The position numbers and the translations under genes are program-made. A stretch of 64,000 bases of DNA from Asterias rubens. Lineage: Eukaryota > Echinodermata > Asteroidea > Forcipulatida > Asteriidae. The DNA is taken from positions 8,406,866-8,470,865 of the forward strand of contig NC_047080.1 of the NCBI RefSeq assembly GCF_902459465.1. The letters run 5' to 3'. Under the pieces are notes generated by a model that searched no databases, was not told where the DNA came from, and was given only the letters and a program-made list of their open reading frames with translations. Numbering within the stretch: position 1 is the first letter of the stretch; each line of letters begins with the position of its first letter. This document shows positions 11,560 through 23,689 of this stretch, in pieces.

Positions 11560-12760
11560 TTTCTACCATGCAAAGTTTCAAATCCTACTTAATTATTTAC
11601 TCATTTAATATTTTGTTCAAGAGACCCAACAACCACTTCGGGTGCAAATACGGAAATATTTCTGCATTGAGCGCAAGGCCATGTCCGAATTGGCAGGAAC
11701 GGCCAGTGTGATTGCCGCGTCACCATCCCTTAAAGTAGGCCTACAGCAAGACGTCCGTATAGCAACACCCTCAGGTATAGCCGTATAAACCATATCGGAT
11801 ACGGCTTAAACCCAAACTCGGCCAGTACGTTCGGCACCGGCCCGCATCTCAGCAAAGGGAACTAGGCCTACTGTTTTAAACGACGGCTCGGTGGTTCCGG
11901 TACGTAGAAGTTCGAAATCGCTCCTCTCAGATCTTTCATAGATTGCTTTAGTACGTTAGGTGACGTCACGATTTTACTGATTTTGTGTGCTGCCCTCATT
12001 GACGCGTTTTTCATTATATGCGGCAACCTACCTTTCGAGAAGTGAAAACAACCTGCAAATATCACAATTTCTACTTAATCTTATGCCACAAAATAGAAAT
12101 TAGTATGATTTTAAATACATCAGAGAGGCGAAACATGAAACTCTTTCATCATGACCGATCCTCTTTAAGATAGCCTACATTCTTGCTTTAATCCCCTGGA
12201 TTTGACCGACATTTTAAAAGTCAACACTCGGTCGCCGTTTCGATGCAGGGACTCAGAAGCTATAGAGACACACGCACGTGGGAAATGACATACAACTGAA
12301 ATGTTATCTTGGTCTACAAGTAGTTTTCCAAAAGGGTAGATGCTTTCCAGTTCATGTTTTCGTTTAGTCTAAGATGATTTAGGACTATAGTACACGTAGG
12401 GTGGTGGTGTGTAGGCGGGTTCTATGTTTGTGAATACAGTAACCGATATCACTAGTAACGTCATGAAGCTAGACAGTGTTTGCCATGCAACATGCCTATA
12501 CATCCATTATGCCACGTCGCTGTGTACGTAAAGACCTAATTGGTTATACAGACATAGCTTTGTCTTATTTACAATATAATCGTTGTTTTGAATCATTGGT
12601 GAATTGATTCCACTTGAACACTTCTACGAAGAGTTAGGAAGTTAAAGACTCCAGTACACTTAACGGTAAGAGAAGGGGGCTTGCCCGTGGTTTCTTGTTG
12701 GTCTTAGACCAATATATACACCATCTCAGTTGTATAGGGGGCCTGTCTATCCTTCAAGAG
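11560..12760. other. Intergenic, nothing recognised
   Basis: Unique-looking sequence without a convincing exon, RNA or repeat on either strand. Confidence 0.45.
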
Positions 12761-12764
12761 ACCC

Positions 12765-12910
12765 AAGCTCTGGTGTTGCCAGCAGCAGAGTGTGGGTTCG
12801 AGTCCTGTGTCATGACACTTGTGCCATTGACCAAGGCACTTAACCATGTTTGGGTTTTATTAATGTTGGGAAGGTAGAGCATTCTGCTTCCAGCCAGGCT
12901 TCTAGTTGAT
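12765..12910 (+). mobile_element. SINE family 2, partial copy
   Basis: It contains the B-box-like GTGGGTTCGAGTCC followed by ATGACACTTGTGCC and CAAGGCACTTAACC. These are the tRNA-like head and first body segment of the SINE that is near full length at 46345-46755. The tail is missing. Confidence 0.7.
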
Positions 12911-13177
12911 TAGTCTGTTGAAATAGAATGTTCTTATTATTAGTTTAAATTCGTGTTTGATACATCTACATTTGCATGGTCAAGGAACAATTGACCGATA
13001 AGCCTTTAGACGAGTTGACCAATGAATCAGTCTCTATAGGGGAAACACCGTTTCTGATCAGCAAAGTGTATGTTCAGGTTCCGATTGTTGCACTTAGCCG
13101 TTTTTGATTCGCCCTTCTGATATTATTATTGGGACGTAATGCTGTATAGGTCCCGTGACTGTAATAATAAACTAAAT

Positions 13178-13414
13178 CTAAATGTAAAATTAGAGTGAAA
13201 AACACCACTCTTTACAACTTCGAGCTGTCCCCATATGGCTCTTTAAAAAGAGTGGTGGTTAATTCACCCTTTCAGAGGGGTTTCACTCCAAGACAGAGTG
13301 AAAAATCACTCAAAAAGATGCAAACTTCAATCTAAAAGAGTGGAAGACACTCGAAAAAGAGTTGTCTCTCATAATGGCTCTTCAAAGAGTGGTTTTTCAC
13401 TTCTTTACATTTAG
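13178..13414. mobile_element. MITE, 237 bp, with TIRs rich in AAAGAGTGG motifs
   Basis: The left end CTAAATGTAAAATTAGAGTG and the right end CACTTCTTTACATTTAG are imperfect inverted repeats extending through AAAAACACCACTCTTT / AAAGAGTGGTTTTT. The interior holds further copies of the AGAGTGG/CCACTCT word. Confidence 0.75.
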
Positions 13415-13630
13415 AGAGGAAGCCTTTGAGAAAGACTCTGCTCGGATCGAAACGTCACGCTAATAAAAATTTTGTTTGCGATAAAAGAAAACCAATACTT
13501 TTGATGCGAGAAGGTTTTGTACGAGTGGCTGCCCAATGCGCCGCAGCACTACACCTTCATTCAACAACTTTTAAACCCTGTCTTTTTGCGCTTTAATTGT
13601 GCTTTGAGACACCAACCATAAAAGCGTTAT

Positions 13631-13860
13631 ACACTCTAAAAACTCCCGGGTCAGAATTGACCCGGAATTGAATCACAGGGGGCGAGACCCATGTCTGGGT
13701 CAGTTTGACCCGGAACCCGTGTCAATGTGTCCCGGTATCCGAGTCAAAATCCCCGCTTTTAACCAAATTTCAGGTCACAATGACACTCGGGTCACATTGA
13801 CACGGATTCCGGGTCAAACGGACCCAGATATGGGTCTGGCCACCTGAGACCCAAAAACCC
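13631..13860. mobile_element. MITE-like element rich in inverted GGGTCA(A)NTTGACCC words
   Basis: It begins ACACTCTAAAAACTCCCGGG and contains several short inverted repeats built on GGGTCAGTTTGACCCGG. Its terminal word CACTCTAAAAACT is shared with the long-TIR element at 63623-63975, so both may be mobilised by related transposases. The right boundary is approximate. Confidence 0.55.
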
Positions 13861-14170
13861 TTCCCTGTTTTCCAATAACATCTCAGGTAGCTCTGAAGTT
13901 TGTAAAGTGTGTCACCGCAGCCTTTAATGATGGGGTATTGAACCTTGGTCTGAGCCAGGAGGAAGTACCTCCTTGGTCTGAGGTCGTACAGTGGGCCCAG
14001 ATAATGAAGTAATCGCCCCTCAAGTGCGTCGGCATTTTGAATTTTGTAGCTGCAACCACGATCATCTTTAATAGTTGATGGCAACCGGGCCAGTCACTGA
14101 TGACCAGCTGTAGGCGACAAGAGATGCGAAAAGAATACTAGCTTAAGCGGTCACGACCGATATCTTAAAA

Positions 14171-14580
14171 GGCACTGGACACTCTTAGTAATTACTCAAA
14201 ATAATTTTTAGCATTAAAGCTTTTACATGTACTTGGTTTACGAGCAATGGAGAGCTGTTGATAGCATAAACTATTGCGAGGAACGTCTCTATCTGAAGTA
14301 CGGTAGTTTTTGAGAAAGAGGTAATTTCTCACTCAAACAATAAAATGACTTCGGCTTAAGCCTTTTGTTATGCATCTGAAAGAATGTGCAACAAAGGTGT
14401 CTGCATAATTCTCTTGCAACTTCGATGACCAATTCCCTTTCTTTCATAATTCTCTTGCAACTTCGATGACCAATTGCTTCAAAACTTTCATGCATTTATT
14501 TATTTTAATTTTATTTTATGCATACTGGGATACAAGTGAAAATACTGGTCTTTGACATTCACAAAGTGTCCATCTGTTGG
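14171..14580 (+). mobile_element. TTAA MITE family A, with an internal duplication
   Basis: It starts near TTAAAAGGCACTGGACACTC and ends near a degenerate AAAGTGTCCAT. Internally ATAATTCTCTTGCAACTTCG is duplicated in tandem (about 14405 and 14446). Family hallmarks include GACTTCG/GATGACCAATT and TACTGGTCTTTGACA. Confidence 0.75.
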
Positions 14581-14589
14581 TTTTTTGCC

Positions 14590-16540
14590 AAACTATTTCT
14601 AACTTATATAATCTTAGGACTTAAGACGAGTTAAGTTCCGTAACCATAACGTTAGGACGTGAACCTACATCCTAAGTTAGGATTACTCGTAGCGTTTCGT
14701 GAAATCGGCTGCAGTGCCTTTAAAATAAAAGTACGGGCCGGTCAGCAAGAGCTCAAGCGCGCACGTAAGTCGAAACCACGGGGGACTGGATGCGGGGAAA
14801 CGGCGTGGGAAGATGGATAGTCCGTGGTACGGCCGGTGATTTATATCGATGCTTTGACTGCCCTATTCTGAATGGATTTCGTGTATTGATTGGAGACGTG
14901 ATAAGATTGTACAAACATTAATTCTGCAATTTCAAAGTGATAAGCAGGCTCATCAGTCAGTTTCTGTCCACCCATGTGTGTTTTTCTTTCTTTGCTGTCG
15001 ATGTCTGAATTATGGTTTAAGCCAGACTAGTCATGATCGAGTCGGCCACAAAAGGGCAAGGAGAAACATCTGACAGCTCAGTGTGCTCGATGTTCTTTTT
15101 TTGTATCCATAATGGATGTCTGTTCGCAGAAAGAACCACGAAAGTTGCGAAGGACTCCTACTTTTAGACTGTTCTTCAATTTGTGTCACGTACACTGTAT
15201 TTTCCCCCTATCTGTTATTGGTGAAACACTTTGTTCTCATTTTAAAGATTTCCCGCTGGAATGTTAAGTTGCATAAACTGATATCCACGGACTTGTTCTC
15301 CGATGTTTTCTCTAAACGAATTTTTACAGATGATGCTCGTTTAAAACGAGTCCACTGAAAAAGCACAACATGTAGTGCAAACATAGTGTTACACAGTTTC
15401 GTAAAGCCTGTAAGTAAGCACCAAAACTTGCTAATCATAGACTACTGTTGCTTAGCAGAAACAGGTTAGCAGCCCATACTACATAAGTTTGCATTGTTGT
15501 GGCTGGTGCCCCACTAATTTGTTGCTTAGCAAAGAAACTTGTCAAGCAGTATTTTCTGCCTAAAACTAACAGTTTTATGAAATTTGGCCCTTGGGACATT
15601 ATCACTATCAGTTTTAGCCTTCCCTGATATTTTTCTTTAACACTCGATCATACGTTTTCAAATAATGTAAGGTTCACGTAGAAGCTCAAGTCAACCATAA
15701 AGTGCAATGTGAAGAAGAAGGAAACAAAATCACCTAACCCTGCAAAATGAAAATCACATCAGGTTGGATTACAACACTAGTTAATTAACTCAATATCGTG
15801 TGTGTGGAAGTCAGCCTTTATGCCCGACTGTGTAGAAAATCACTTCACGGGCGGCACTGGGCGGTCTTCTTTGAGTGGTGGGGTGCCGGTGAGTTGCATC
15901 GCCCCGCTTCACCTGGCCGGGACACGGTCGGGGACGGATACAGGAAACAGAGCGAAGTCTGGCAGTCTGAGATGACTATGATATTAGGGAGTTGGGAAGT
16001 GAGTATTTTGGTGAAGAAAGAATTGAACCAGGCCAGGGAACCAGAGCGTGATGTGATGATATGATCAACGGGGCTAGAGCGTCGTGAGGCCTGGCTTATA
16101 CCTGGTTGACGAGGAGGAGGAGGCCCGGAGGCGGGACTGTTTAATGATGACTTTATATCTTGGGGTTGAATTATCGACCTCGTTTCCGGGGGTGACTGGG
16201 AATTAGGTCTCATCGGTAGTTGTCAAGGTAATTTGATTGCTACGTCGATCACTCGTAATCTAATTACGATTGTAAAAAAAAATTGTACGAAGGGGTTCGG
16301 TCTGTATAGATGGAAATTGACTTCCGCGAGTGCAAACCCATTGGCCGGTTTCTATTGCCCGCTTAGCTGGGGGTTGGCTGAGGCGGTCTCAAACTGACTC
16401 AAGTTTGACTGTTGATGTAAACCCAATGATTTCATGACTGGATAGCCTTTTCAGTATAGGGCCGCGCCTATCCACAATGCATGCAAATTGTTGTATTCAG
16501 TTTGGTGTATGGCAAACACAGGTGCATGCCTGTACATATC
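14590..16540. other. Intergenic, mostly unrecognised
   Basis: A partial family D foldback lies at about 15430-15600 (GCTTAGCA words and AATTTGGCCC). Overlapping open frames at 15798-16213 on both strands have no recognisable motif. Nothing else is supported. Confidence 0.5.
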
Positions 16541-16549
16541 TATAATATA

Positions 16550-16705
16550 TGTTAGATTTGCATCGGGATAAAGAATATTAATTTTTGGTTTTTACCCATA
16601 CACCGATGTGTGTTAGCACTGTATACTAAGTACTTTCCCGAGTCCTGTGAAAAAATATCACAGGCATGATACTCGGGTGGGATTCGAACCCACGACCCTT
16701 GTACA
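16550..16705 (-). mobile_element. tRNA-derived SINE family 1, copy with 5' truncation
   Basis: On the minus strand it carries GGGTTCGAATCCCACCCGAG (the B-box region), the linker with TTTTTTCACAGGACTCGGGA, and the body through ACACATCGGTGTATGGGTAA and TTAATATTCTTTATCC. Confidence 0.8.
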
Positions 16706-16851
16706 TATCTAATTTGCGTGTAGATTTGTTCTGTGAGAACTATCTTGTGCTTTTATTCTACTGCCGAAGTAGACTTTGAAAACGGGAGACTAACTCACTT
16801 ACATGCTCAGACCATGCTTAGGTAGACCGGCAGAACTGTGGGCTTATGGGC

Positions 16852-16967
16852 TATATAAAGGCCCCTACCCATAAAAGTTTCAATGTTGTGTTTTAAAAAG
16901 GCTAACGATTATATAAAGGCCCCTACCCATAACAGTTTCAATGTTGTGTTTTAAAAAGGCTAACGAT
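16852..16967 (+). repeat. 58-bp tandem duplication with TATATAAAGG motifs, upstream of the DNTTIP2-like gene
   Basis: Two adjacent 58-bp copies (16852-16909 and 16910-16967) differ by about one base. Each contains TATATAAAGGCCCCTACCC. They lie about 200-320 bp before the start codon at 17171. A promoter role is possible but unproven. Confidence 0.85.
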
Positions 16968-17170
16968 TATTGTGTGCAATGGTTTTGAGCTCAAATGGCA
17001 AGCTTAGAGCTGCTTTATTTCCCAAGAATTTCGGCATTTATTGCCGCCCCCGGCCAACCATGGAGGCTAGGAACCATGGGCCCACAGAGAAAGCGGCTGG
17101 AAGAAGATCGAGTTAGCAGTAAGTTGCAAGGGCGCCACCTACTGAGCCAGCACATCGAGTACATTTAAAG

Positions 17171-20100
17171 ATGGCGCCGACCACGAGATCGTCGAAACCT
17201 AAAAAATCTCCAGGTTCAAACAAGAAAAAGAAACGAACGCCAAAAAAGAGTGAGTCAGTACAAGAAGCCATTGATTACCCCGATGATAAATCTGATATTG
17301 TAAGTGATGACAGTCTATACGATGATCTGGAATTGGAAGAATTGGCACAGCAGGCCGCCGAGTTGATGGCTGGCCATGTCCATGCGGCGGAGGACGAGTT
17401 GTCCACGGGCAGCACGCCGGGTTCAAGCGGCACAGACCCGGAGGCCGAGAATGATTTGGAAGCAGTTTTACCCTTTGTGGTAGACGTTGACTCCAATGTG
17501 AATAGTAAAATCAAAATCTCAACCAACCATGACATGGAGAAAATTTCAAGAAATTTCAACAAAATCACTGAAGATGAAAATGTGGAGGAAGACAATGATG
17601 ATTTTATGTCATTGACTGTTTCAATGAAACAAACCACTCCTCAGCAACAGAAGGAAGAAAAAGAAGAAGGGGAGGTATTTATATCGCTCGAGTCTGGACA
17701 AGATGAAGACAAGAACATGCAAAAAAGTCAAACAACAAAGTCAAAACGATCTGTGAAAAAGGACAGAAATACAAAGGAGTGAGTATTTTGGCAGATAATC
17801 CGATTGCCACTTTTTAAAAGTCTTTAATCCTTACCTGTCCAGGGAGGATGACAGGTTGTGTACATAAGAGGAGCAGGCACTTCAAATTATTTTTAAAAAG
17901 TCTAGAAGTCATGAACAATAGTTGCAGTAATTGCAACCCTCCATGCAATAATTGTAACCCTTCAATCATCTTCATATGGTTGCAGGGTGGAATGGAAGGT
18001 CCACAAACCTCACACATGAATGGCTGCTAATAATATGCCACATTATCCATTTTGGAAGTGAAATTACAATGTAGCAAGTGCTATCTGTAACACCTTGAAG
18101 CCTAAAATGCACATTATTAATATTTATCTTGTATCACACAGAGACATTCTAACTCTTATTAATAAATACCTTGGACGGTTTCAAGTCTCTGATTGGTCAA
18201 AATCCGGTCACGTGTGGGAGTGTTAACAGTGGTATAAAGACCGGCTTTGGAAAATAGCGAATAAATGGCCACTAAATCAGCATACATTGTGTAAACCTTG
18301 CGCGTTGCACTGTATCGCACGCTTATTTATATCCCTGTTAGTTTCATTGCAACTTCGTGCACTTAAGTGTACGCGCGCTGAAAATGTATCAATTTTGAGT
18401 GCGCGCGTGTAATATGTGCGCGCGTATAAACTGACGCAGCGCTCATGCGCGCGTTTTAATGCACAAGGATTAGCTATCGTCCAATCATTTGCCTCCAGTG
18501 ACCCCAGTGAAGTCGCTGAACAGATCATTATTTCAAAGAGTCACTGGTCTCAAAGATCAGTAATGTGATTAACGCATGAAAGAGATGGGAACCATCAAAA
18601 GCTCAAATATGGCCCCTGAACATGTCTGGAAGTACCGCTGAGAGAAAAGTCACAAAATTTGGACAATGTAGCCGTTTAATTCGCTAAAAAAGGTATTTAT
18701 TAATGGGAATAACAGTGTTCGTACCCGGTCTTCACTGCTTGGTAATGACCTTGGTTGGTGGCTGGCGCTGTTAACGGACCTCGCCTCCGGCTCGGTCCGT
18801 TAACAGCGCCAGCCACCAACCCGGTCATTATCACGCAGTGAAGACCGGGTACTCGCACTGTTATTCCCTAATTAGTAATGGCACTGCCGAGACTATTGTG
18901 ATGTTGCGATAACTGTAAACCTCCATCCTTCCGGCGGTCGCAACCGTCAGAAGGATGGAGGGTTACGATAATACCAAAACTAAGAATCAACTTGAATTGA
19001 CTCCATTTACAAGAGGTCATCATCACAATTCTGTACAATTGTTAAATAATATTCCTATTTCTCATCAGGATTGAATTGCCCACTGAGTTGGATCCAGGGA
19101 TTGACGTCGGCGAAACATACTTTGACTTTATTGGCCAGTCCGGCATTGACAAGAACAACAAGGCAGCCAAGGAAGTGCTGACAGCTAGTAGCCGAGATAA
19201 GGTAAGATAGGAGAGACAAAGACAGATAATTGACGGGTCGTACAATGTCATTTGAAATATCTAGTTGCGATAACGTAACCCTCCTCCCGACGGCCGCCAG
19301 GCCTGAGGGTTACGAGATCGGTTCGAGCGGCAACAATTAATCTGGTCCAACATGTACAATTTTGACAGCTAGTCGCCAGATTTGCCTAATTTTTACCACT
19401 TTCAAAAATCATGACACAAATTGTAAGGGCACAAACTTAATTCTCAATGTCTAATGAACACTCAAAACACCATTGAGAAAATGTTTTTGAAGAAAAAAGG
19501 ACAAAAACTTACCAGATCCCGGAGCGAATTCCCAGGTTTATATTTTGAACCTGTCGCATCACTTTGCAAACGCATTATTTTGTTGTTGGGCTAAACCAGA
19601 GCTACGCATACAATACTGAGTATGCGCACGCATGCTCCAAGCTGCAAAAAAGGACGGTTATGTCTGCTGCCGCCAGCGCCTCAAAAGTCTCCAATTGCAT
19701 CTGTCCCCATCAGTGGTTTGCCTGTAAATCTGAATTTTTCCTTATCACCATCCTCTTGTTGGTGCTTGCGCTGTTGGGTGTGTAATGGAATAAATGATAT
19801 TTGTTAAGAAAGTAAAGTAATTTTAAATGTGTTTTTCTTACCATCAGCTCCTGAAGAACAGCATACTCAGTCCCGACTTTGAGAAGCATCACAGTGTGCC
19901 TTCACACAAAGAGTCTATAAGACAAATGCAGAGACGAAAAAAGGTTTGTTAGAACAAAGGGTAGCATTAAACCAGAGGCTCCCTTGTCAAAATTAAGTTT
20001 TGTGATTGTTGAGTAGTATAGCGCCCTCTAGGGACCATGTTTGGTTTACATGCTTTACTCTGAGTTTTATTGTATCATAATTGAGTTACGACCTTCTTGA

Positions 20101-21778
20101 TGAACTGAGTACCAACCTTCTCAAACACCTGAGTTACCACCTTCTTATTAAAGAGGCACAAGGGTGTGTTTGCACGAAACGTACAATAAATGTTTCTATC
20201 TTTTGTGTGTGTAATATAACAGAAAGAGCGTGAGTCTAAGACGGGTGATGGATGGTACAACATGGCCGCTGCTGAGATGACCGATAAACTCCGTAACGAC
20301 ATCAGAGCAATCCGTATGCGCTCATCGCTCGATCCAAAGAGATTCTACAAACACAACGACATGAAAGCACTCCCTAAGTTTGTACAGGTCAGTTCACATG
20401 TTTCTGCCTTAGAGGAGGCAAAGATTTGCACACGGTCTCATTTTCTCTTCCTGTCCCCATAATTCTGCCCTGTTCACAACACTGCCTTGCCCCTACAGCA
20501 GTGCCTTGCCCTCACAGCTTTGCCCTCACAGCATTTTCCTGCCCCTCAACTCTGCCCCAAAACATTGCCCTGCCCTTCAACTTTGCCCTGGCATGCCCCT
20601 CAAAAGTGCCAGCTGCCCAGCCCAACAACTCTGCCCTGCCCCCACAAAACTGCCCTGCCCCACAACACTGCCCTGCCCTTCAACTGTACCATGTAACTGT
20701 ACCATGTCCCAACAACTCTTCCCTATCAACACAATTGCCCTGCGCTCACAACACTGCCCTGCTCCTACAGCAGTGCCCTGCCCCCACAACAATGCTCTGC
20801 CTAACCCTACAAAGCGGCCCTGCCCCACATCACTGCCCTACCCTGCCCTGACAACACCGCCCTGCCCAACAAATCAGCCCAGCTCCAACATTCCAGAGCT
20901 AACAAGAATGTCAATATTCTTTTCAGGTTGGAACAGTTGTAGAAAGTGCGGCTGATTTCTATCATTCCAGAGTGCCCAAGAAGCAGAGGAAGCAGACCAT
21001 TGTGGATGAGCTCCTCGCTGATGCCGAGACAAGACGGTAAGCACATTTTTTTTCATGAAAACTGTTAACAGATAAGTTGTGTGAATGGCGCCACCTTAAA
21101 AGAAACTCTTCTTTCGTAAACGCTGCTCATCGTGAGTAAAAGGCTGACTGGTGATTACATTGTAACCAAGCGTACACACAGTCAAATCTTCTTGATCAAT
21201 TACAAACTGAACTTGTCTTTAAAGACACTGGACATCTTTGGTAATAGTCAAAGACCAGTATTCACAGTTGGTGTATCCCAACATATGTATAAAATAACAA
21301 ATCTTTGAAAATTTGGTTGAACTTAATTGGTCATCGAAGTTGCAAGAGAATACTAAAAGAAAAAACTCCCCTTGTTGCACAAATTTGTGTGCTTTATGAT
21401 GCGTAAAAAAAAGCTTAAAGATCGGTAATTGTCAAAGTTCAGTCTTCTCGCTTTGTGTATCTCATCATGCCTGTGAAAGTTTGAGCTCAATTGGTTGTAA
21501 TGATTAATAATGCAAGAAAACATGTCCTTGTCACACTAAGTTGTGTGCTTTTAGATGCTTGATTTGGAGACCTCAAAATCTAATTCTGAGGTCTCAAAAT
21601 CAAATTCATGGAAAATTACTTCTTTCTCAAAAACTATGTTTTTAGGTCAAAAACTCTTCATCTTCTATTTTGTCTTAGATACAACAAGAGGAAGTATATG
21701 GAGCTCCAGGAGAAACGGTCGCGTTGGCACAAGGGGAAGAAAGGGACTGGGAAGAAGAGAAAAAAGACCAAGAAATGA
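17171..21778 (+). CDS. DNTTIP2: DNTTIP2/Fcf2-like pre-rRNA processing factor, complete, six exons
   Basis: Exons at 17171-17778, 19069-19201, 19848-19943, 20223-20387, 20927-21036 and 21679-21778 join with consistent phases and AG/GT borders into 403 codons plus a stop. The C-terminal half is the Fcf2 domain of DNTTIP2 (TdIF2), a nucleolar protein of the small-subunit processome. It contains WYNMAAAEMTDKLRNDI, RSSLDPKRFYKHNDMKALPK, ADFYHSRVPKKQRKQTIVDE, and ends in a Lys-rich tail. Exon 1 holds a basic nuclear-localisation-like stretch (KKKKRTPKK) and a long acidic, low-complexity region. At 403 aa it is shorter than the human protein (about 756 aa), because the N-terminal region is short. 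The start is the first ATG in the open frame, preceded by AAAG and in a CpG-rich context. Neighbouring ZNHIT6 also serves ribosome biogenesis. Confidence 0.92.
18705..18868. mobile_element. 164-bp near-perfect palindrome (foldback) in DNTTIP2 intron 1
   Basis: The arms run from GGGAATAACAGTGTTCGTAC to its complement at the right end, with the sequence GGCTGGCGCTGTTAACGGAC inside the left arm. Only about 12 bases separate the arms. Non-coding. Confidence 0.9.
18903..18973. repeat. Short hairpin repeat family G, copy 1
   Basis: GTTGCGATAACTGTAAACCT with an inverted partner ending GGAGGGTTACGATAAT. Similar hairpins lie at 19264-19319 and 55954-56023. This one is in DNTTIP2 intron 1. Confidence 0.75.
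19264..19319. repeat. Short hairpin repeat family G, copy 2
   Basis: GTTGCGATAACGTAACCCTC with the partner GAGGGTTACGAGAT. It lies in DNTTIP2 intron 2, 62 bp past the exon end. Confidence 0.7.
20460..20895 (+). repeat. Degenerate CTGCCCTGCCC/ACAACACTGCC tandem repeat in a DNTTIP2 intron
   Basis: About 430 bp of pyrimidine-rich words (ACAACACTGCCCTGCCC and variants). It fills the intron between exons 4 and 5 and ends about 30 bp before the acceptor. Long open frames on both strands here are artefacts of the repeat. Confidence 0.85.
21223..21650 (-). mobile_element. TTAA MITE family A, two partial copies in tandem, in the last DNTTIP2 intron
   Basis: Two partial copies (about 21223-21415 and 21424-21650) each begin with the ATTGTCAAAG / GTATCTCA-type end. 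The second carries the GAGACCTCAAAATC inverted pair. It runs to within about 30 bp of the last exon acceptor. Confidence 0.7.
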
Positions 21779-22299
21779 GGAGTTTCTCCCCCAAGTCCTC
21801 CTCATAGAGGCAGACCCCAACCATAGTATAAGCCAGAGGGGTGTGTGGGTGTCTTTGGGTCACCCTGTTATAAATTTGGACACCATGTTTTATCTTTCAT
21901 TTACATGTAAATATAATGTAAGTGAACAACTGGGATGGCCAGTGTTTAACTTCCCAAACAATTTTGACCACCCTTTTACAAAATCCTTGCTTAAACACTG
22001 ACCCAGACACATACATGTGCAAACACTTCAAATTGTTCGACACTAAACATGGCCCACACTCAACACTAGTCCTGCGGACATTGTTCTAGTAGAAACTGCT
22101 ACGGGCTAGAACACACTACTTCTCAACATGCCCTGTAGGCTACTAAATACTTATTATAAAACTTATTATGAATTTCTGTTTGGATCACAGCTTGTGAAAT
22201 TATTTTTGAAATTATTTGCAGAAGTATGTTTCAGTGAGCATGCTAAGGAGAGCACATCTGTGATACTGTAAGCACTTTTTTGAAATTAATTTGTGCAGG

Positions 22300-22305
22300 A
22301 ATAAA
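22300..22305 (+). terminator. Candidate polyadenylation signal AATAAA for the DNTTIP2-like gene
   Basis: AATAAA lies 522 bp past the stop codon and is followed by TG-rich sequence (TGAAGTGTATTGTAACTTGT). This is the first good signal seen in the 3' flank. Confidence 0.5.
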
Positions 22306-22371
22306 ATTATTGCAATTGAACAATGAAGTGTATTGTAACTTGTGTTTGTTTCCATTTGAAGTTATGCAAAG

Positions 22372-22675
22372 TTAAAGACACTGGACACTATTGGTAATTG
22401 TCAAAGACCAGTCTTTTCACTTTGTGTATCTCAACATATGCATAAAATGACAAAACAAACCTGTGCAAATTTGAGCTCGATTGGTCGTCGGAGTTGCAAG
22501 ATATCGAAAAAAAAAAACGAATCAAATTCTTGTAAAATTACTTCTTTCTCGAAAACTACGTTTACTTCAGAGGGAGCCGTTTCTCACAATGTTTTATTGT
22601 ACCAACCATTCCCCATTACTTGTTACCAATTATGCTAATAACTATTTTGAGTAATTACCAGTAGTGTCCACTGTC
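22372..22675 (-). mobile_element. TTAA MITE family A, copy
   Basis: It begins TTAAAGACACTGGACACTAT and ends near TAGTGTCCACTGTC. The core ACCTGTGCAAATTTGAGCTC is present. It lies in the 3' flank of the DNTTIP2-like gene. Confidence 0.8.
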
Positions 22676-22679
22676 TATA

Positions 22680-23230
22680 TACATGATTGACACAATAGAG
22701 GCTGACAGTGTTCATGTTTTGGTCTACCAACCGAAAATATATTGTGTGAACGAGTGGGGAGAAAATAGTGAAAAACCACGCACAATTTTCAGCATAAAAA
22801 CACATTGTCCTTGAGTTTGGTTTTAACAACCGAAATCAGCTCAAAGAATGTAAAAGGTTTTCAATACATTTTTTTTAAATGACCCTTCATATCAGAGGAA
22901 ACGTGCATAAAAAAAATGTTTTGAGTATGAATTTCATAATCAGTAAGCTTTTAGGCTAAAATTACAAGTCATGTTTTTTTTGTCCTTGCCAATCCTATAT
23001 AAAACCTTTAACCACATATGTTTACATTTAGTTTTGTTTTTGATATCACACTTTGCTCAGCACATGAGAATGATACACATATTTACATGAACATTTTGCT
23101 CTTGTTGAAATCGAGACCAGAGTAAACATGCTTTAAAATGGGTTAAGAAGTTTTAAAAAGTCAATGTCTTTGGCCAAATCAATATCTCCACAACACCATG
23201 TTGAAACTTTAGTTTAATGATTATTTTTCC
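22680..23230. other. Intergenic, repeat remnant only
   Basis: About 22690-22865 shares words (GGAGAAAATAGTGAA, ACAACCGAAATCA) with about 58550-58710, so an unclassified repeat is present. No gene. Confidence 0.5.
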
Positions 23231-23232
23231 TT

Positions 23233-23630
23233 TAAAGGCAGTGGTCACTTGGTAATTACTAAAAATAATTATTAGCATAAAACCTTTCTTGGTAACGAGT
23301 AATGGGGAGAGGTTGATATAAAACATTGTGAGAAACTGCTCCCTCTGAAGTAGTGAAGTTTTCGGGAAAGAAGTAATTTTCCACGAATTTGATTTCGATA
23401 CCTCAGATTTAGAATTTGAGGTCTCGAAATCAAGCATCTGAAAGCACACAACTTCGTGTGACAAGGTGTTTTGTTTTTTCTTCCATTATTATCTCGCAAC
23501 TTCGATAACCAATTGATCTAAAATGTTCACAGGTTTGTTATTTTATGCATATGTTGAGATACACCAAGTGTGAAGACTGGTCTTTAACAATTACCAATAG
23601 ATACTTTGGATAAAGTCCTTTAGATAACAC
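23233..23630 (+). mobile_element. TTAA MITE family A, copy
   Basis: It begins TTTAAAGGCAGTGGTCACTT. An internal inverted pair (ATACCTCAGATTTAGAATTT and GAGGTCTCGAAATC) and the core TCACAGGTTTGTTATTTTAT are present. The right end is degenerate. Confidence 0.8.
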
Positions 23631-23689
23631 TCTCCTACTCTTCGAGGATTCCTTTATAAACGTGCACTACCACACTGGTGACCACATAC

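Noticed and set aside
15798-16213. Overlapping open frames on both strands
   Set aside because: No recognisable motif, no consistent splice partners and no conservation evidence available.
20426-20955. Long Cys/Pro-rich open frames in two phases
   Set aside because: They arise from the CTGCCCTGCCC repeat within a DNTTIP2 intron.
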